A DNA stretch of 64,000 nucleotides from JAYQKL01 sp049890195 (GTDB lineage Bacteria; Pseudomonadota; Alphaproteobacteria; RS24), in contig JBMHBY010000007.1 of assembly GCA_049890195.1 (NCBI GenBank), forward strand, positions 19,914-83,913. The letters are read 5' to 3'. Below, in pieces: positions 17,380-26,557 of the stretch. Under the pieces are notes generated by a model. It saw nothing but the letters and a program-made list of their open reading frames with translations. It had not been told where the DNA came from and ran no database searches. Numbering within the stretch: position 1 is the first letter of the stretch; the number at the start of each line of letters is the position of its first letter. The position numbers were made by a program, and so were the translations under genes.

Positions 17380-18566
17380 GCGGCTGGCTCCTGATTGGAG
17401 GTGATGTCGGCGACCAGTTCCGCCAGCCGCACAATATCATCATCTCTGTGGTCGGCACTGAAGGCAAACCGCAGGCGGGCAGTGTTGACGGGGACTGTCG
17501 GCGGACGGATGGCGCTGACCAGAAAGCCATGAGACAAAAGGGCCTGTGATGCCTGCAGCACAGCCTGATTGGTTTTGAGAATAAGCGGCACAATCGGTGA
17601 TTGCGGCGGTGCCAAACCGGTGTGGGCGCAGAACAAAGCCGCTTTTTTGACCGGCAGGGCGCACAAGTCCGGCTCGTGCCGGATGATGTGCAGTGCAGCC
17701 TTGGCGGCGGCGACATTCATCGGGGCCAGGCCGGTCGAGAAGACAAGGCTGCGCGCCCGGTTGCGCAAAAGTTCGCACACCGTTCGGCTGGCGCAGACAT
17801 AGCCGCCATAGCCGCCAACCGCTTTGGACAATGTGCCCATCTGGAGGTCAACCGGCACGGCAGGGGTGAAGGCATGGGCGCTGCCGCGCCCGCCGCCGAC
17901 CACGCCCAGACCATGTGCATCATCGCTCATCAACCAGGCATCATGGTGATCGGCCAGCCGCCTCAGGTCTGGCAGCGGCGCCAGATCCCCATCCATCGAA
18001 AACACACCATCAGTGACAATCAGGCAATGATCATGGTGTTGGCGCTCCGTCTGCAGGTGCGCCGCCAGATCATTCATGTCATTGTGCCTGAACCGGATCA
18101 GTTTAGCCCCTGACAACTGCCCGCCGGCATTGATGCAGGCATGGGCCAGCTCATCCACAAGCAGCAGATCTTTCGGGCCGCAAAGGGCTGGAATAATGCC
18201 GATATTGGCCAGATATCCCGACCCGAACACCAGACAGTCCTGGCTGCCTTTCATGTCGGCAAGTTGGGCTTCAAGTTCCGCAAACAGCGGATGGTTGCCG
18301 GTGATCAGGCGCGACGCGCCGGCGCCGGTGCCGTATTCCCGGGTTGCCTGCTGCGCAGCGGCGATTACGTCGGGATGTTGCGACAGGCCAAGATAATCAT
18401 TGCAGGAAAAGCTGATCACGTCACCCCCGGCATCCGGCCGTGTCGCGGACGCCTTGCTGCTGCGTGAGGTGGGGACAAGAAAACGCCGCGCCTGGCGTGC
18501 CTCAAGTTGCTCCAGCTTGGTTGCCGCGAAGGAATCGAGTGAGGGGGAGGTTTTGTTTGCAGTCAT
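17376..18566 (-). CDS. bioF: 8-amino-7-oxononanoate synthase
   Basis: A 396-residue fold-type I PLP enzyme of the alpha-oxoamine synthase family. FSCNDYLGLSQHP and GTGAGASRLITGNHPLFAELE are hallmark N-terminal blocks, and the PLP Lys lies in MGTLSKAVGGYGGY. It condenses pimeloyl-ACP or pimeloyl-CoA with alanine. It is first in a bioF-bioD unit, divergent from bioA across a 137-nt gap in which I find no BirA-type TTGTAAACC inverted repeat. bioB and bioC/bioH are absent from the window. Confidence 0.95.
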   Translation of the reverse strand: MTANKTSPSLDSFAATKLEQLEARQARRFLVPTSRSSKASATRPDAGGDVISFSCNDYLGLSQHPDVIAAAQQATREYGTGAGASRLITGNHPLFAELEAQLADMKGSQDCLVFGSGYLANIGIIPALCGPKDLLLVDELAHACINAGGQLSGAKLIRFRHNDMNDLAAHLQTERQHHDHCLIVTDGVFSMDGDLAPLPDLRRLADHHDAWLMSDDAHGLGVVGGGRGSAHAFTPAVPVDLQMGTLSKAVGGYGGYVCASRTVCELLRNRARSLVFSTGLAPMNVAAAKAALHIIRHEPDLCALPVKKAALFCAHTGLAPPQSPIVPLILKTNQAVLQASQALLSHGFLVSAIRPPTVPVNTARLRFAFSADHRDDDIVRLAELVADITSNQEPAA

Positions 18567-18703
18567 GTATCCGGTTCAGCTCAATAAGTTCAGGGGTCCG
18601 TCCCGATTAGAGGTGTTGGCGTCCGCCCGACAGGGCGCGACATCCTTTACCCTATGAAATATGCCCATGAAAAGCTATGGTTAGTGACAATCAAAGGGAT
18701 AAA

Positions 18704-20032
18704 ATGACCATTTCACCACCAAATCCTGTCATCGATCTGCATCCGGACTGGCAACTGGACGGAGCGGACCATTTATGGCCGCCTTACACGCAGATGCAAA
18801 CGACCCCGCTCGGCCTGCCGGTTGACAGCGCCGAGGGCGTCCGCATCAGGCTGACCGACGGGCGCGAGCTGGTGGATGGTGTGTCAAGCTGGTGGTCAAC
18901 CTGTCACGGCTACCGTCACCCGCATATTGAAGCGGCCGTTATGGATCAACTGAGGAAACTGCCACATGTCATGCTGGGTGGGTTTCAACATGAACCGGCC
19001 AGCCGGTTGGCCAAAAAGCTTGCTGATTTGGCACCAGGCGACTTAAATCACGTGTTTTTCACCGATTCCGGATCCGTTGCCGTCGAGGTCGGCATGAAAA
19101 TGGCGGTGCAGTATTGGATGAACAGGGGGGAGCAGGGGCGCTACAGGTTTCTGTCCTTCAAGGGTGGCTATCATGGCGACACGCTGGCCACCATGTCCGT
19201 CTGTGACCCTGAGGAGGGCATGCACAGCCTGTTCAAGGACGCCTTGGCCAAACAGGTGCTTGTTGACGTGCCCCGGACTGAAGAGGAACTTGAGGCGTTT
19301 TCCGGCGTTTTGGCTGAGCATTGCCATGAACTGGCGGCTGTTGTGATTGAACCGCTGGTGCAGGGTGCCGGCGGCATGAAGTTTCATGACGAGGACACGC
19401 TGAAATTCATCCATACGCAATGCCGGGCGCATAATGTTTTGCTGATCACCGATGAAATTATGACCGGTCTGGGGCGGTTGGGTCAGATGTTTGCCTGTGA
19501 CCGGGCCGGAATCGTGCCGGATATCCTGACCCTATCGAAATCCCTGACCGGCGGAACCATGCCGTTGGCCGCGACGATTGCGTCAACCGATGTGTTTGAG
19601 TCCTTTTTGTCGGACAATGACAATACGGCTTTGATGCACGGCCCGACCTATATGGGCAATCCGCTCGCGTGCCGGGCGGCTTTGGCGTCTTTGGAGTTGT
19701 TTGAGAGGGAACCGCGGCTGGAGCAAGTCAGGAACATTGAGGCACAGTTGCTGCATGAGCTGGCTCCGGCGGCCGATTACATTGGTGTCAAGGACGTGCG
19801 CGTGCGCGGGGCCATTGGGGTTATTGAATTTGACAGGCTCGCGGACCTCAACCATATCAAGCGGCGTTTTGTGGAGGAGGGTGTCTGGGTCCGCCCGTTC
19901 AGAAACATTCTTTACACCATGCCGCCTTATGTCATTGCGCCGGGGGACTTGCGGCTGATCACTTCCGCTATGGTCAAAATCACCAAGGAGATTTCTCCTG
20001 GTGGAAATCTTCCAACATTCTTAAATAAGTAA
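18704..20032 (+). CDS. bioA: adenosylmethionine-8-amino-7-oxononanoate aminotransferase
   Basis: A 442-residue class III aminotransferase. LWPPYTQM and SSWWSTCHGYRHP match BioA substrate-binding blocks, and the PLP Lys is in LTLSKSLTGGTMPL. It makes 7,8-diaminopelargonate using SAM (or Lys) as amino donor. ATG 18704 is chosen because an AAAGGG site is well spaced upstream; the in-frame ATG at 18677 has none. It is divergent from bioFD and converges on znuB. Confidence 0.95.
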   Translation: MTISPPNPVIDLHPDWQLDGADHLWPPYTQMQTTPLGLPVDSAEGVRIRLTDGRELVDGVSSWWSTCHGYRHPHIEAAVMDQLRKLPHVMLGGFQHEPASRLAKKLADLAPGDLNHVFFTDSGSVAVEVGMKMAVQYWMNRGEQGRYRFLSFKGGYHGDTLATMSVCDPEEGMHSLFKDALAKQVLVDVPRTEEELEAFSGVLAEHCHELAAVVIEPLVQGAGGMKFHDEDTLKFIHTQCRAHNVLLITDEIMTGLGRLGQMFACDRAGIVPDILTLSKSLTGGTMPLAATIASTDVFESFLSDNDNTALMHGPTYMGNPLACRAALASLELFEREPRLEQVRNIEAQLLHELAPAADYIGVKDVRVRGAIGVIEFDRLADLNHIKRRFVEEGVWVRPFRNILYTMPPYVIAPGDLRLITSAMVKITKEISPGGNLPTFLNK

Positions 20033-20038
20033 TACTTA

Positions 20039-20893
20039 TTAAATTCTTGGTGGTTTTTTTCTGATTAAGCCAGACAAAACAAGCGAAACCACAAAAAGCA
20101 AGCTCATATAAGCGGCAATTACCGGTCCATAGGGGAGGTGCATATTGTGAGCGGTTGGAAAGCCGGCAGCGACAGCGGCAAGTGCCGCAATATAAGCGTA
20201 AACAACTGTATGCCTTGGCGTTGCTGCCAATTGCCGGGCAGCGGCGGCCGGCAGGATCAACAGTGATGTGGTGAACAAGATACCGACCGTCTGGACACTC
20301 AAGGCAACAGTCACAGTCAGGCTCAACAACAAAACATATTTCAGCTTCATTGTATTGTGTCCCTCGGCTTTGGCCAGATCCTCACTCAGGATCATCAAAA
20401 TCAACTCAGCCCAGTAACGTTTCAAAAGTCCGAGGATCACGACCGCCCCGAACGCCAACATCAAAACCGTTCCGCCGGAGGTCAGCGATAAATCTCCGAA
20501 AAAATACTGCTCATAATCGTGCAGATTGACATGCGCGTGGTTTTCCCCGCCTGCATCGGAAGCTGGCTGTTCCGGTTGAAGCAGGCTTAACGTCAAAATG
20601 CCGAAGGCCAGTCCGCCATGCGCCAATATGCCGAGCAGTGTGTCTGTCGAGAGTTTGTAGCGGTTTTCCATCCAAATCATGCTCAACGCAAAAACCGAAC
20701 AGACGAAAACCGCCCCAAGATGGGCGCTGCCGCCAACCAGCAAGCCCAGGGCAATACCGAGCAGGGCGGTGTGGGACAGGGCGTCCCCGAAGTAGGCCAT
20801 GCGGCGCCAAATGACAAGACACCCCAGCGGCGTTGCCATCAAACTGACCAGCAAAGCGGTTGCAAGCATTAAAATTTCATGGAAGTCGGTCAT
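20039..20893 (-). CDS. znuB: zinc/manganese-type ABC transporter permease
   Basis: A 284-residue polytopic ABC-3 permease. RRMAYFGDALSHTALLGIALG is the conserved N-terminal block and QTVGILFTTSLLILPAAAARQLA the coupling region. A periplasmic or loop segment ENHAHVNLHDYEQ is His-rich. ZnuB imports Zn2+ with ZnuC and normally the binding protein ZnuA. It follows znuC by 18 nt on the same strand. No znuA is nearby, although one may be encoded elsewhere. Confidence 0.9.
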   Translation of the reverse strand: MTDFHEILMLATALLVSLMATPLGCLVIWRRMAYFGDALSHTALLGIALGLLVGGSAHLGAVFVCSVFALSMIWMENRYKLSTDTLLGILAHGGLAFGILTLSLLQPEQPASDAGGENHAHVNLHDYEQYFFGDLSLTSGGTVLMLAFGAVVILGLLKRYWAELILMILSEDLAKAEGHNTMKLKYVLLLSLTVTVALSVQTVGILFTTSLLILPAAAARQLAATPRHTVVYAYIAALAAVAAGFPTAHNMHLPYGPVIAAYMSLLFVVSLVLSGLIRKKPPRI

Positions 20894-20911
20894 ATCGGAT
20901 TTTTCTACAAC

Positions 20912-21625
20912 TCAGCTATGGTCGTGGTCATGATGATGCGGGTAGACGGCCACCATCCGTGCCATTTCATCCCCGAACAGGGATATGAATTCCGGGTCCT
21001 GCGCCACAGTCTTTGGCTCCCCCTCGCAACACACATGATGGAACAGGCAGATCACATTCTTGCTTGAGGACATGACAAGATGCAGATCATGAGAAACCAT
21101 CAAGATGGCAAGTTTTGTGGTGTTGTAAATTTCATCAAGTTTTTTGTACAAATCCAACTGGCCTTTGACATCAAGGTTCTGGGCCGGTTCGTCCATGATC
21201 AGTAATTCCGGATCATTGAGCAGTGCCCGGGTCAGCAACACCCATTGACGTTCGCCGCCGGACAAATCATGCAGCTGCCGGTGCAGCAAATGATTGATGC
21301 CAACCAAATCTACGGCTTGGTGAAATTGTCGCTCATCAAAAGACCCGGCCAGTTTTAGGAAATACGCAACAGAGAGCGGCAAAACCGGGTCAATGGTAAT
21401 GTTTTGCGGCATGTAACCAATACGAAGGTCTGTTTTGCGTTCAATTCTGCCCCGGGTGGGTGTCACCAATCCCAACAGACATTTCAACAGCATGGTTTTG
21501 CCGGCGCCATTGGGCCCGATAATGGTTACAAAATCGTTTTGAGCTATGGATATGTTGATGTCGTCCAAAAGCGTGCCATGCGGCTTATCGATGCCGAGCG
21601 AGTGTGTTGCAATCAATGTATCCAT
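20912..21625 (-). CDS. znuC: zinc/manganese-type ABC transporter ATPase
   Basis: A 237-residue ABC ATPase with Walker A GPNGAGKT (37-44), signature LSGGERQ near 127, Walker B LLIMDEP and a switch His in MVSHDLHLVM. The C-terminal tail is His-rich (YPHHHDHDH), as seen in several ZnuC proteins. The reading frame starts just after a duplicated 16-bp block carrying two copies of the ribosome-binding region. Confidence 0.92.
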   Translation of the reverse strand: MDTLIATHSLGIDKPHGTLLDDINISIAQNDFVTIIGPNGAGKTMLLKCLLGLVTPTRGRIERKTDLRIGYMPQNITIDPVLPLSVAYFLKLAGSFDERQFHQAVDLVGINHLLHRQLHDLSGGERQWVLLTRALLNDPELLIMDEPAQNLDVKGQLDLYKKLDEIYNTTKLAILMVSHDLHLVMSSSKNVICLFHHVCCEGEPKTVAQDPEFISLFGDEMARMVAVYPHHHDHDHS

Positions 21626-21626
21626 T

Positions 21627-21658
21627 TAATCCACCTAATGACTAATCCACCTAATGAC
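21627..21658 (-). repeat. perfect 16-bp tandem duplication spanning the znuC ribosome-binding site
   Basis: TAATCCACCTAATGAC occurs twice in direct succession (21627-21642 and 21643-21658, plus strand). On the transcribed minus strand each copy carries TAGGTGG, so znuC has two ribosome sites in tandem. The upstream copy overlaps the last codons and the stop of the PCuAC gene. Confidence 0.9.
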
Positions 21659-22157
21659 CGGCGTGATTGTGATGGTTTTGATGTCCGGGTTGATGGGGTG
21701 TCTTCCCGGAGTTCGTTGTTTTCGGTTTATCACCGACCGTGAGGGTCAACTGCACTTTTCCGGCCGTTTCAAAGCGCAGTGTAACATCTACTTCATCCCC
21801 GTTTTCCAATGGTTTGATTGGATCAAACAGCATCAGATGGAGACCATGCGGCTTGAAGCGCAGGTTTCCATGAGCAGGTACATCAAGACTTTCCAGTTTT
21901 CGCATTCGCATGACCCCATCCTTCATCATGTGAGTGTGGATTTCGACTGTTTGATAAGCCGGGCTTGCGGCAGACAGGAGCGTGTCAGCCCCGCCATGGT
22001 TGATCAGTTCGAAATAACCTGCAGCAGGACGGTTCGGCAGGTGGGTGCGCAACCACCCCGGCTTGACCATAATTTCGGCCAGTGCAGGCGAGGAAAGGCA
22101 TAAAAGTGTGAAAAGTGAAATGGAAATATTCAAAAAGGATTTGGGGCTCAAAGTCAT
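21651..22157 (-). CDS. PCu(A)C-family periplasmic metallochaperone with His-rich tail
   Basis: A 168-residue secreted protein: signal peptide with cleavage near PALAE, then the PCuAC domain. The copper-site ligands are visible in EIHTHMMKDGVMRMRK (His/Met) and FKPHGLHLMLF (HxM-like). The last 16 residues are His-rich (HQPGHQNHHNHAGH), an extra metal-binding tail. PCuAC proteins bind Cu(I) for cytochrome oxidase assembly, but here the gene sits directly before znuC and znuB and may serve zinc or copper handling with them. ATG 22157 is preferred to GTG 22160; only 6 bases separate it from the upstream glycan gene stop. Confidence 0.88.
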   Translation of the reverse strand: MTLSPKSFLNISISLFTLLCLSSPALAEIMVKPGWLRTHLPNRPAAGYFELINHGGADTLLSAASPAYQTVEIHTHMMKDGVMRMRKLESLDVPAHGNLRFKPHGLHLMLFDPIKPLENGDEVDVTLRFETAGKVQLTLTVGDKPKTTNSGKTPHQPGHQNHHNHAGH

Positions 22158-22163
22158 CACCTG

Positions 22164-24422
22164 TCAGGTTTTAAAGGATAAGGGGTCAAAGGCATCTTCG
22201 TAAATTTTGAAAATGCCGGATATGTGTTTTGAAAAGGCATATTTTTCAAGATTATATTCGTATCTTATGCCGGAGTCCTTTGGTGCGGCTTGAAGGGCCT
22301 GCGCAAAGCCGTCTGTGTCATTGAGACTCACGACGCATCCGTGGGGTTGTTGGCGCATGATATCACCGGGGCCGAACGAGTCGATGGTGATAACCCAGCA
22401 CCCTGCCTCCATACCTTCGATCAACGAGAGCATAAATGGTTCCGCCCAGTTCGATGGCAAAAGCAAAATATCCATGATCTGCATGTAATCACGGGCATTG
22501 TCTTTGTAGCCGGTCAATGTGACATTATCCATGTCCGCGGTTTTTTCCGTCAGTTCTTGACGCAAAGGCCCTTCACCAATCATCAGCAGATGGGTGTCCT
22601 CCATTCCGGCTTTGGCGAAGGCCTCCACAGCGATGTTGGCCCCCTTGGTGGTGTTGATGGCCCCAACAAACCCGACAATCCGGGTTTCCGGTGAGATGCC
22701 AAGTTCCCGGCGCAGCGCGTCTTTCTCATTTTGCGAAATTTGACTTACGCTGGGTGTCGCATTGCGCACCAGCCGGCTTTTCAAATGCAGACTTTCCGGC
22801 AAGGCGCCCATCTGCCAATCGGAGATGCAGATGATCCGGTCTTGCCCGACATGGTGATGCGGACTGAAAATATGCATTGAAGAAACACGGAGCATGTTGG
22901 GTTTAAGCCATGTCTTCAAGCGGACAGCCCGCCCCAGATGCGCATGAAAGACATCCGGCTGCCATTTGAGAATGAACATATTGGCGCATAGGGCGCGCAG
23001 GAAATTCGGTACTTTGATGATGTCAATATCAGGGTCAAGGGCATCAAGTATGGACGGACCGTCCCGAGCGTCACAGTCACTGCGGACCATGACGCTGACA
23101 GGGTGTGTTTTGACCTGCTCATTGGCGATGACGGCAAGAGCACTTTCAGAGCCACGATAGCCATGGCTGAAAATCGCGTGCATGATGCGCAGCTTCCTGT
23201 TTTGGACGGGAACATTTTTTTGGCTGTTTTTGCTCCCCAGTTCAAGAATGAAACACATAATGACAAAGATGATGCTGCTCATCCACCACGATTGCCAAAT
23301 GCCGAAAGTAAAGGAGGTGATTGTGAGGTTGCAGCCAATGGCCCCAATCATGAAAGCTTCAGTTTTGACGATGTTGAAGTTCATCCGCTGCAGCATGAAA
23401 TACAAAAAGAACAAAAACAGCAGACTGCCGACATATCCGGTTTCAAGCATTATTTGCAGGGTGTAATTATGCGGGTGCAAAGAGTGAATATTCGCGATCT
23501 CAGCGGTCTTGATTTCCTGGAGGCTTGATGCGCTTTGCAGCCCATGTCCGAAAACCGGTTTTTCGAGAATGAGCTCACTGACGGCAAAATAGGTTTTGAC
23601 AATCTGGTCGAGCGTCTCATTGGTCCCCGGCGGGAAGGATAAAAGGTTTTGAACAAAATGTGTGTCGTGGCTTTTTAATGACACAGGGACAATCAAAACG
23701 GTTTGGAGAACCAGAAGCGCAAATATGATTACTTTGGCTGGTCTTTTCAAAATCAGTGCGATTGAAAGAAACGTCGCCCCTGATAAAATCCCGATATATT
23801 CCGGTATGAAGCCAAATTTCAGGCAAAATGCCGCCCACAGCCCAAGCATGATCAAGCCGCCCGTAAGGCTGGTTCTTTTTGCCGTATGAGCGGCGATAAA
23901 AAACAGAAACAAGGTGAAGACAGCCACGGACCGCTCAAGATGTCTCGGGTCAAATGATCTGTCCGTTGCAAATTTGTCGAGCCAGAACCTGTAAAATGGT
24001 TGATCCAGATAGGTTTCAAAAAACAGGATCAGCATGGCCAGGGCGATGCCGTAGCGCATGGCGCGACCCATTTTTTCAATGTCTGCAACATCAAGATAAT
24101 CAATATAACGGATCAATAAGATGGCCGGGATCAATAAAGCTACAAACTGCAGGCTTTGGATGATTGCCTGCGACATATCGGGCGACCAGAAGCTTGACAG
24201 CATGACGTAAAGGATGAAAGCAGAACCCGCCAGAGAGATGTTGGTGACCCTGGGTCGCCATGCGACCCGGTTTTTTTTCATCTCAAAAAACGCCAGCAAT
24301 CCACACAAGCCGAGCAGGGCCGGTAAAGCATTGACCGAAACACTGGCGATTGGTCCCAGGAGAACAAGCAAAATATTGATTTTGCTTGATAGTTTCAGGT
24401 AATTGGCTTTGAGTTGCATCAT
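22164..24422 (-). CDS. fused O-antigen ligase/polymerase-like membrane domain and GT4 glycosyltransferase
   Basis: The 752-residue product joins two functions in one frame. Residues about 1-395 form a polytopic membrane domain like Wzy/WaaL (O-antigen_lig), with the diagnostic LHPHNYTLQIMLETGYVG block at 315-332. Residues about 410-750 form a GT-B glycosyltransferase of family 4: LRIMHAIFSHGYRGSE at the acceptor side, VGAINTTKGANIAVEAF and a C-terminal E-x7-E-like EPFMLSLIEGMEAG. The link (KNSQKNVPVQNRK) has no stop or start signal, so this reads as a true fusion, presumably adding and polymerising or ligating surface sugar units. It is upstream of the PCuAC gene on the same strand. Confidence 0.82.
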   Translation of the reverse strand: MMQLKANYLKLSSKINILLVLLGPIASVSVNALPALLGLCGLLAFFEMKKNRVAWRPRVTNISLAGSAFILYVMLSSFWSPDMSQAIIQSLQFVALLIPAILLIRYIDYLDVADIEKMGRAMRYGIALAMLILFFETYLDQPFYRFWLDKFATDRSFDPRHLERSVAVFTLFLFFIAAHTAKRTSLTGGLIMLGLWAAFCLKFGFIPEYIGILSGATFLSIALILKRPAKVIIFALLVLQTVLIVPVSLKSHDTHFVQNLLSFPPGTNETLDQIVKTYFAVSELILEKPVFGHGLQSASSLQEIKTAEIANIHSLHPHNYTLQIMLETGYVGSLLFLFFLYFMLQRMNFNIVKTEAFMIGAIGCNLTITSFTFGIWQSWWMSSIIFVIMCFILELGSKNSQKNVPVQNRKLRIMHAIFSHGYRGSESALAVIANEQVKTHPVSVMVRSDCDARDGPSILDALDPDIDIIKVPNFLRALCANMFILKWQPDVFHAHLGRAVRLKTWLKPNMLRVSSMHIFSPHHHVGQDRIICISDWQMGALPESLHLKSRLVRNATPSVSQISQNEKDALRRELGISPETRIVGFVGAINTTKGANIAVEAFAKAGMEDTHLLMIGEGPLRQELTEKTADMDNVTLTGYKDNARDYMQIMDILLLPSNWAEPFMLSLIEGMEAGCWVITIDSFGPGDIMRQQPHGCVVSLNDTDGFAQALQAAPKDSGIRYEYNLEKYAFSKHISGIFKIYEDAFDPLSFKT

Positions 24423-24566
24423 TGAATAGTCCGGTGAGTCTTTGCCAGACTATCGACAACATTGTGAAAAGTTAAGAGCTAAATGTGCCCTCATCCTTGT
24501 TTTTCGTGATAAAATCGTTGCCAATCCAAGCCTGAAGGTTACAGTTTACACCTAAAGGGGTTCCCA

Positions 24567-25940
24567 ATGTCTCAATCCAAAACCGGCTCGAAAGTGGGCT
24601 TTTCAACGTTGTTCTATTTTGGACTGCCGACGGTGGCTTATGGCTATATGTTTTGTCTGGTCACCTTGTATTACATGAAATACGCAACCGATATTCTGTT
24701 GATTTCACCTGCCATTATGGGCTTGATTTTTGGGTTGTCTCGGCTTTGGGACGCGGTTTCTGACCCGCTGGTAGGTTACTGGTCAGACCGGACGAAGTTT
24801 TGGCTGGGGCGGCGGCGGTCATGGATTGGCATGAGCGCCCTGCCGACCGCCTTGACGTTTTTGATGATTTTTGTTCCTCCGCAGGGTTTGGGGGAGAATG
24901 AACTGGTGGTCTGGGTGGGCGTTGGTATTATCGGCTTCTTTTCCGCTTCGACCTTTTTCTATGTGCCGCAAATGGCGCTCGGTGCGGAGCTGACGGATGA
25001 CCATCATGAGCGCAACAAGGTCTTCGGGGTGCGTCATGCCGGCTGGATCGGCGGCTATATCATCGGCATCGGGGCCATGGCGGCGTTGATCAGTGCCGAG
25101 CAGACAGGCATTGCGGCGGTTCAGGAAACATCGCGTCAACTGGCCTACATCGTTGCTCCGCTGGGCGGCCTGTCCCTGATCATTTGCGCCTACGGCATTC
25201 GCGAGCGGGAGGAGTTTGCCTCCAAGGGCAGCAAGAGACCGTTCAAGGCCATTCGCGATGTGTTCAGGAATCCGCATGCCCGCCCGCCCTTGATCGGATA
25301 TTTTTTCGACAATATCGGTTTTGCCTTCACCTCCATCCTGATGCTTTATGTCGGCACCTATATTCTTGAGGCGCCGGAGGCGGCGCCCAAATTCCTTTTG
25401 ACGTTTTTGATCCCATCCTTCCTGCTGACCCCGGTCTGGATGCCTCTGGCGCGGCGGGTCGGTAAAAAGGCCGTCTGGTCCTTCTCCATGTATCTGTCGG
25501 CGTTGTGCTACGGTCTGATGTTCACCCTCGGCAAGGGGGATGAGACGCTGTTGATGGCCATTGGTTTCTTTGCCGGCATTGCTAATGGTGCCGGTCATGT
25601 CATCGGCCCATCCTTGATGAGCGACACCATCGATTATGATGAGCTGCAGACCGGAGAACGCAAAGAGGGGGCGTATTTCGCCGCCTGGAACTTCACCTGG
25701 AAACTGGCCAACGGCATTTCCCTGATTGTCGTCGGCAACATGCTGTCTTTTGTGGGTTTTCAACCGAATGTGGCGCAGGCGCCGGCAGTAATCCTGGCGA
25801 TTAAAATCATGTTTTCGATTGTCCCCTGCATTGCTTATGTGATGGCCGCACTGGTGTTTTCAAGTTACCGTCTGGATGAAAAACTGCATTTGGAAATGCA
25901 TGCCATTCTGGATGAGAACCGAACCAAGCCGGCCCAGTGA
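24567..25940 (+). CDS. MFS transporter, GPH (sugar:cation symporter) family
   Basis: A 457-residue, 12-helix transporter. LFYFGLPTVAYGYMF at the N-terminus and DPLVGYWSDRTKFWLGRRRSWI between helices 2 and 3 are hallmark GPH motifs. The later SDTIDYDELQTGERKEGAYFA is the second signature of the family. GPH members couple Na+ or H+ to uptake of glycosides, pentosides or hexuronides; the substrate here is unknown. The stop overlaps the downstream methyltransferase frame by 4 bases. Confidence 0.88.
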   Translation: MSQSKTGSKVGFSTLFYFGLPTVAYGYMFCLVTLYYMKYATDILLISPAIMGLIFGLSRLWDAVSDPLVGYWSDRTKFWLGRRRSWIGMSALPTALTFLMIFVPPQGLGENELVVWVGVGIIGFFSASTFFYVPQMALGAELTDDHHERNKVFGVRHAGWIGGYIIGIGAMAALISAEQTGIAAVQETSRQLAYIVAPLGGLSLIICAYGIREREEFASKGSKRPFKAIRDVFRNPHARPPLIGYFFDNIGFAFTSILMLYVGTYILEAPEAAPKFLLTFLIPSFLLTPVWMPLARRVGKKAVWSFSMYLSALCYGLMFTLGKGDETLLMAIGFFAGIANGAGHVIGPSLMSDTIDYDELQTGERKEGAYFAAWNFTWKLANGISLIVVGNMLSFVGFQPNVAQAPAVILAIKIMFSIVPCIAYVMAALVFSSYRLDEKLHLEMHAILDENRTKPAQ

Positions 25941-26557
25941 CCGCCATGAAGCTTCCGATTGACATTGATACCGTCAAAGGGTTTTTGGACCCGGATGAGG
26001 GCAGGGCGCTGTATGAGACCTTATGCGCGCTGGAAGTGAACGGGCCGGCGGTTGAAATCGGAAGTTACTGCGGCAAGTCAACTGTTTATCTCGGGACCGC
26101 CTGCCGGGTGACAGGGCGCCAACTGGTTGCTGTCGACCATCATTATGGGTCTGAGGAGAACCAACCCGGCGAGGGCTATTTTGATCCTGAACTGGCCGAT
26201 GCCGCCACGGGCGGCATGAGTTCGCTGGCGCACTTTCGGGAGACCATGCGGCGCGCCAAGCTGGAGGATGTGGTGGTGCCGATTGTTGCGCCATCCTCGC
26301 AGGCCGCCCCCCTGATTACACAGGCGCTGGCCTTTGTGTTCATTGATGGCGGCCATTCCATGTCGGCCGCTTTTGACGACTACAGGCTGTGGACGGGCAA
26401 GCTGGCGCCGGGCGGCGTGTTGGCCATCCATGATGTTTTCCCCAACCCTGCAGACGGCGGACGCCCGCCCCATGAAATTTACAAAATGGCAATGGCCTCA
26501 GATTTGTTTGTGGAGGCGGCGGTTGTCAAATCCCTGAGGATATTGAAACGGCTTTAA
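25937..26557 (+). CDS. class I SAM-dependent methyltransferase (Methyltransf_24-like)
   Basis: A 206-residue protein with motif I AVEIGSYCGKSTVYL (about 38-52), an acidic LVAVDHHYG following beta-2, and FVFIDGGHSMSAAFDDY later, the pattern of the cephalosporin-hydroxylase-like/Methyltransf_24 group. Such proteins often modify glycans or secondary metabolites. The GTG at 25937 overlaps the transporter stop (GTGA); ATG 25946 is an alternative start. No strong ribosome site precedes either. Confidence 0.75.
   Translation: MTAMKLPIDIDTVKGFLDPDEGRALYETLCALEVNGPAVEIGSYCGKSTVYLGTACRVTGRQLVAVDHHYGSEENQPGEGYFDPELADAATGGMSSLAHFRETMRRAKLEDVVVPIVAPSSQAAPLITQALAFVFIDGGHSMSAAFDDYRLWTGKLAPGGVLAIHDVFPNPADGGRPPHEIYKMAMASDLFVEAAVVKSLRILKRL

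Noticed and set aside
18567..18703. BirA operator between bioF and bioA
   Set aside because: No TTGTAAACC-type inverted repeat could be found in the interval.
22164..24422. Frameshift or two-gene explanation of the ligase-glycosyltransferase
   Set aside because: The frame is continuous through the linker with no internal ribosome site and start at the junction; raw reads would be needed to exclude an assembly error.
22158..24566. Zur box controlling the metal transporter
   Set aside because: No palindrome resembling the alphaproteobacterial Zur consensus was seen in the gaps adjoining the operon or upstream of the fused glycan gene.
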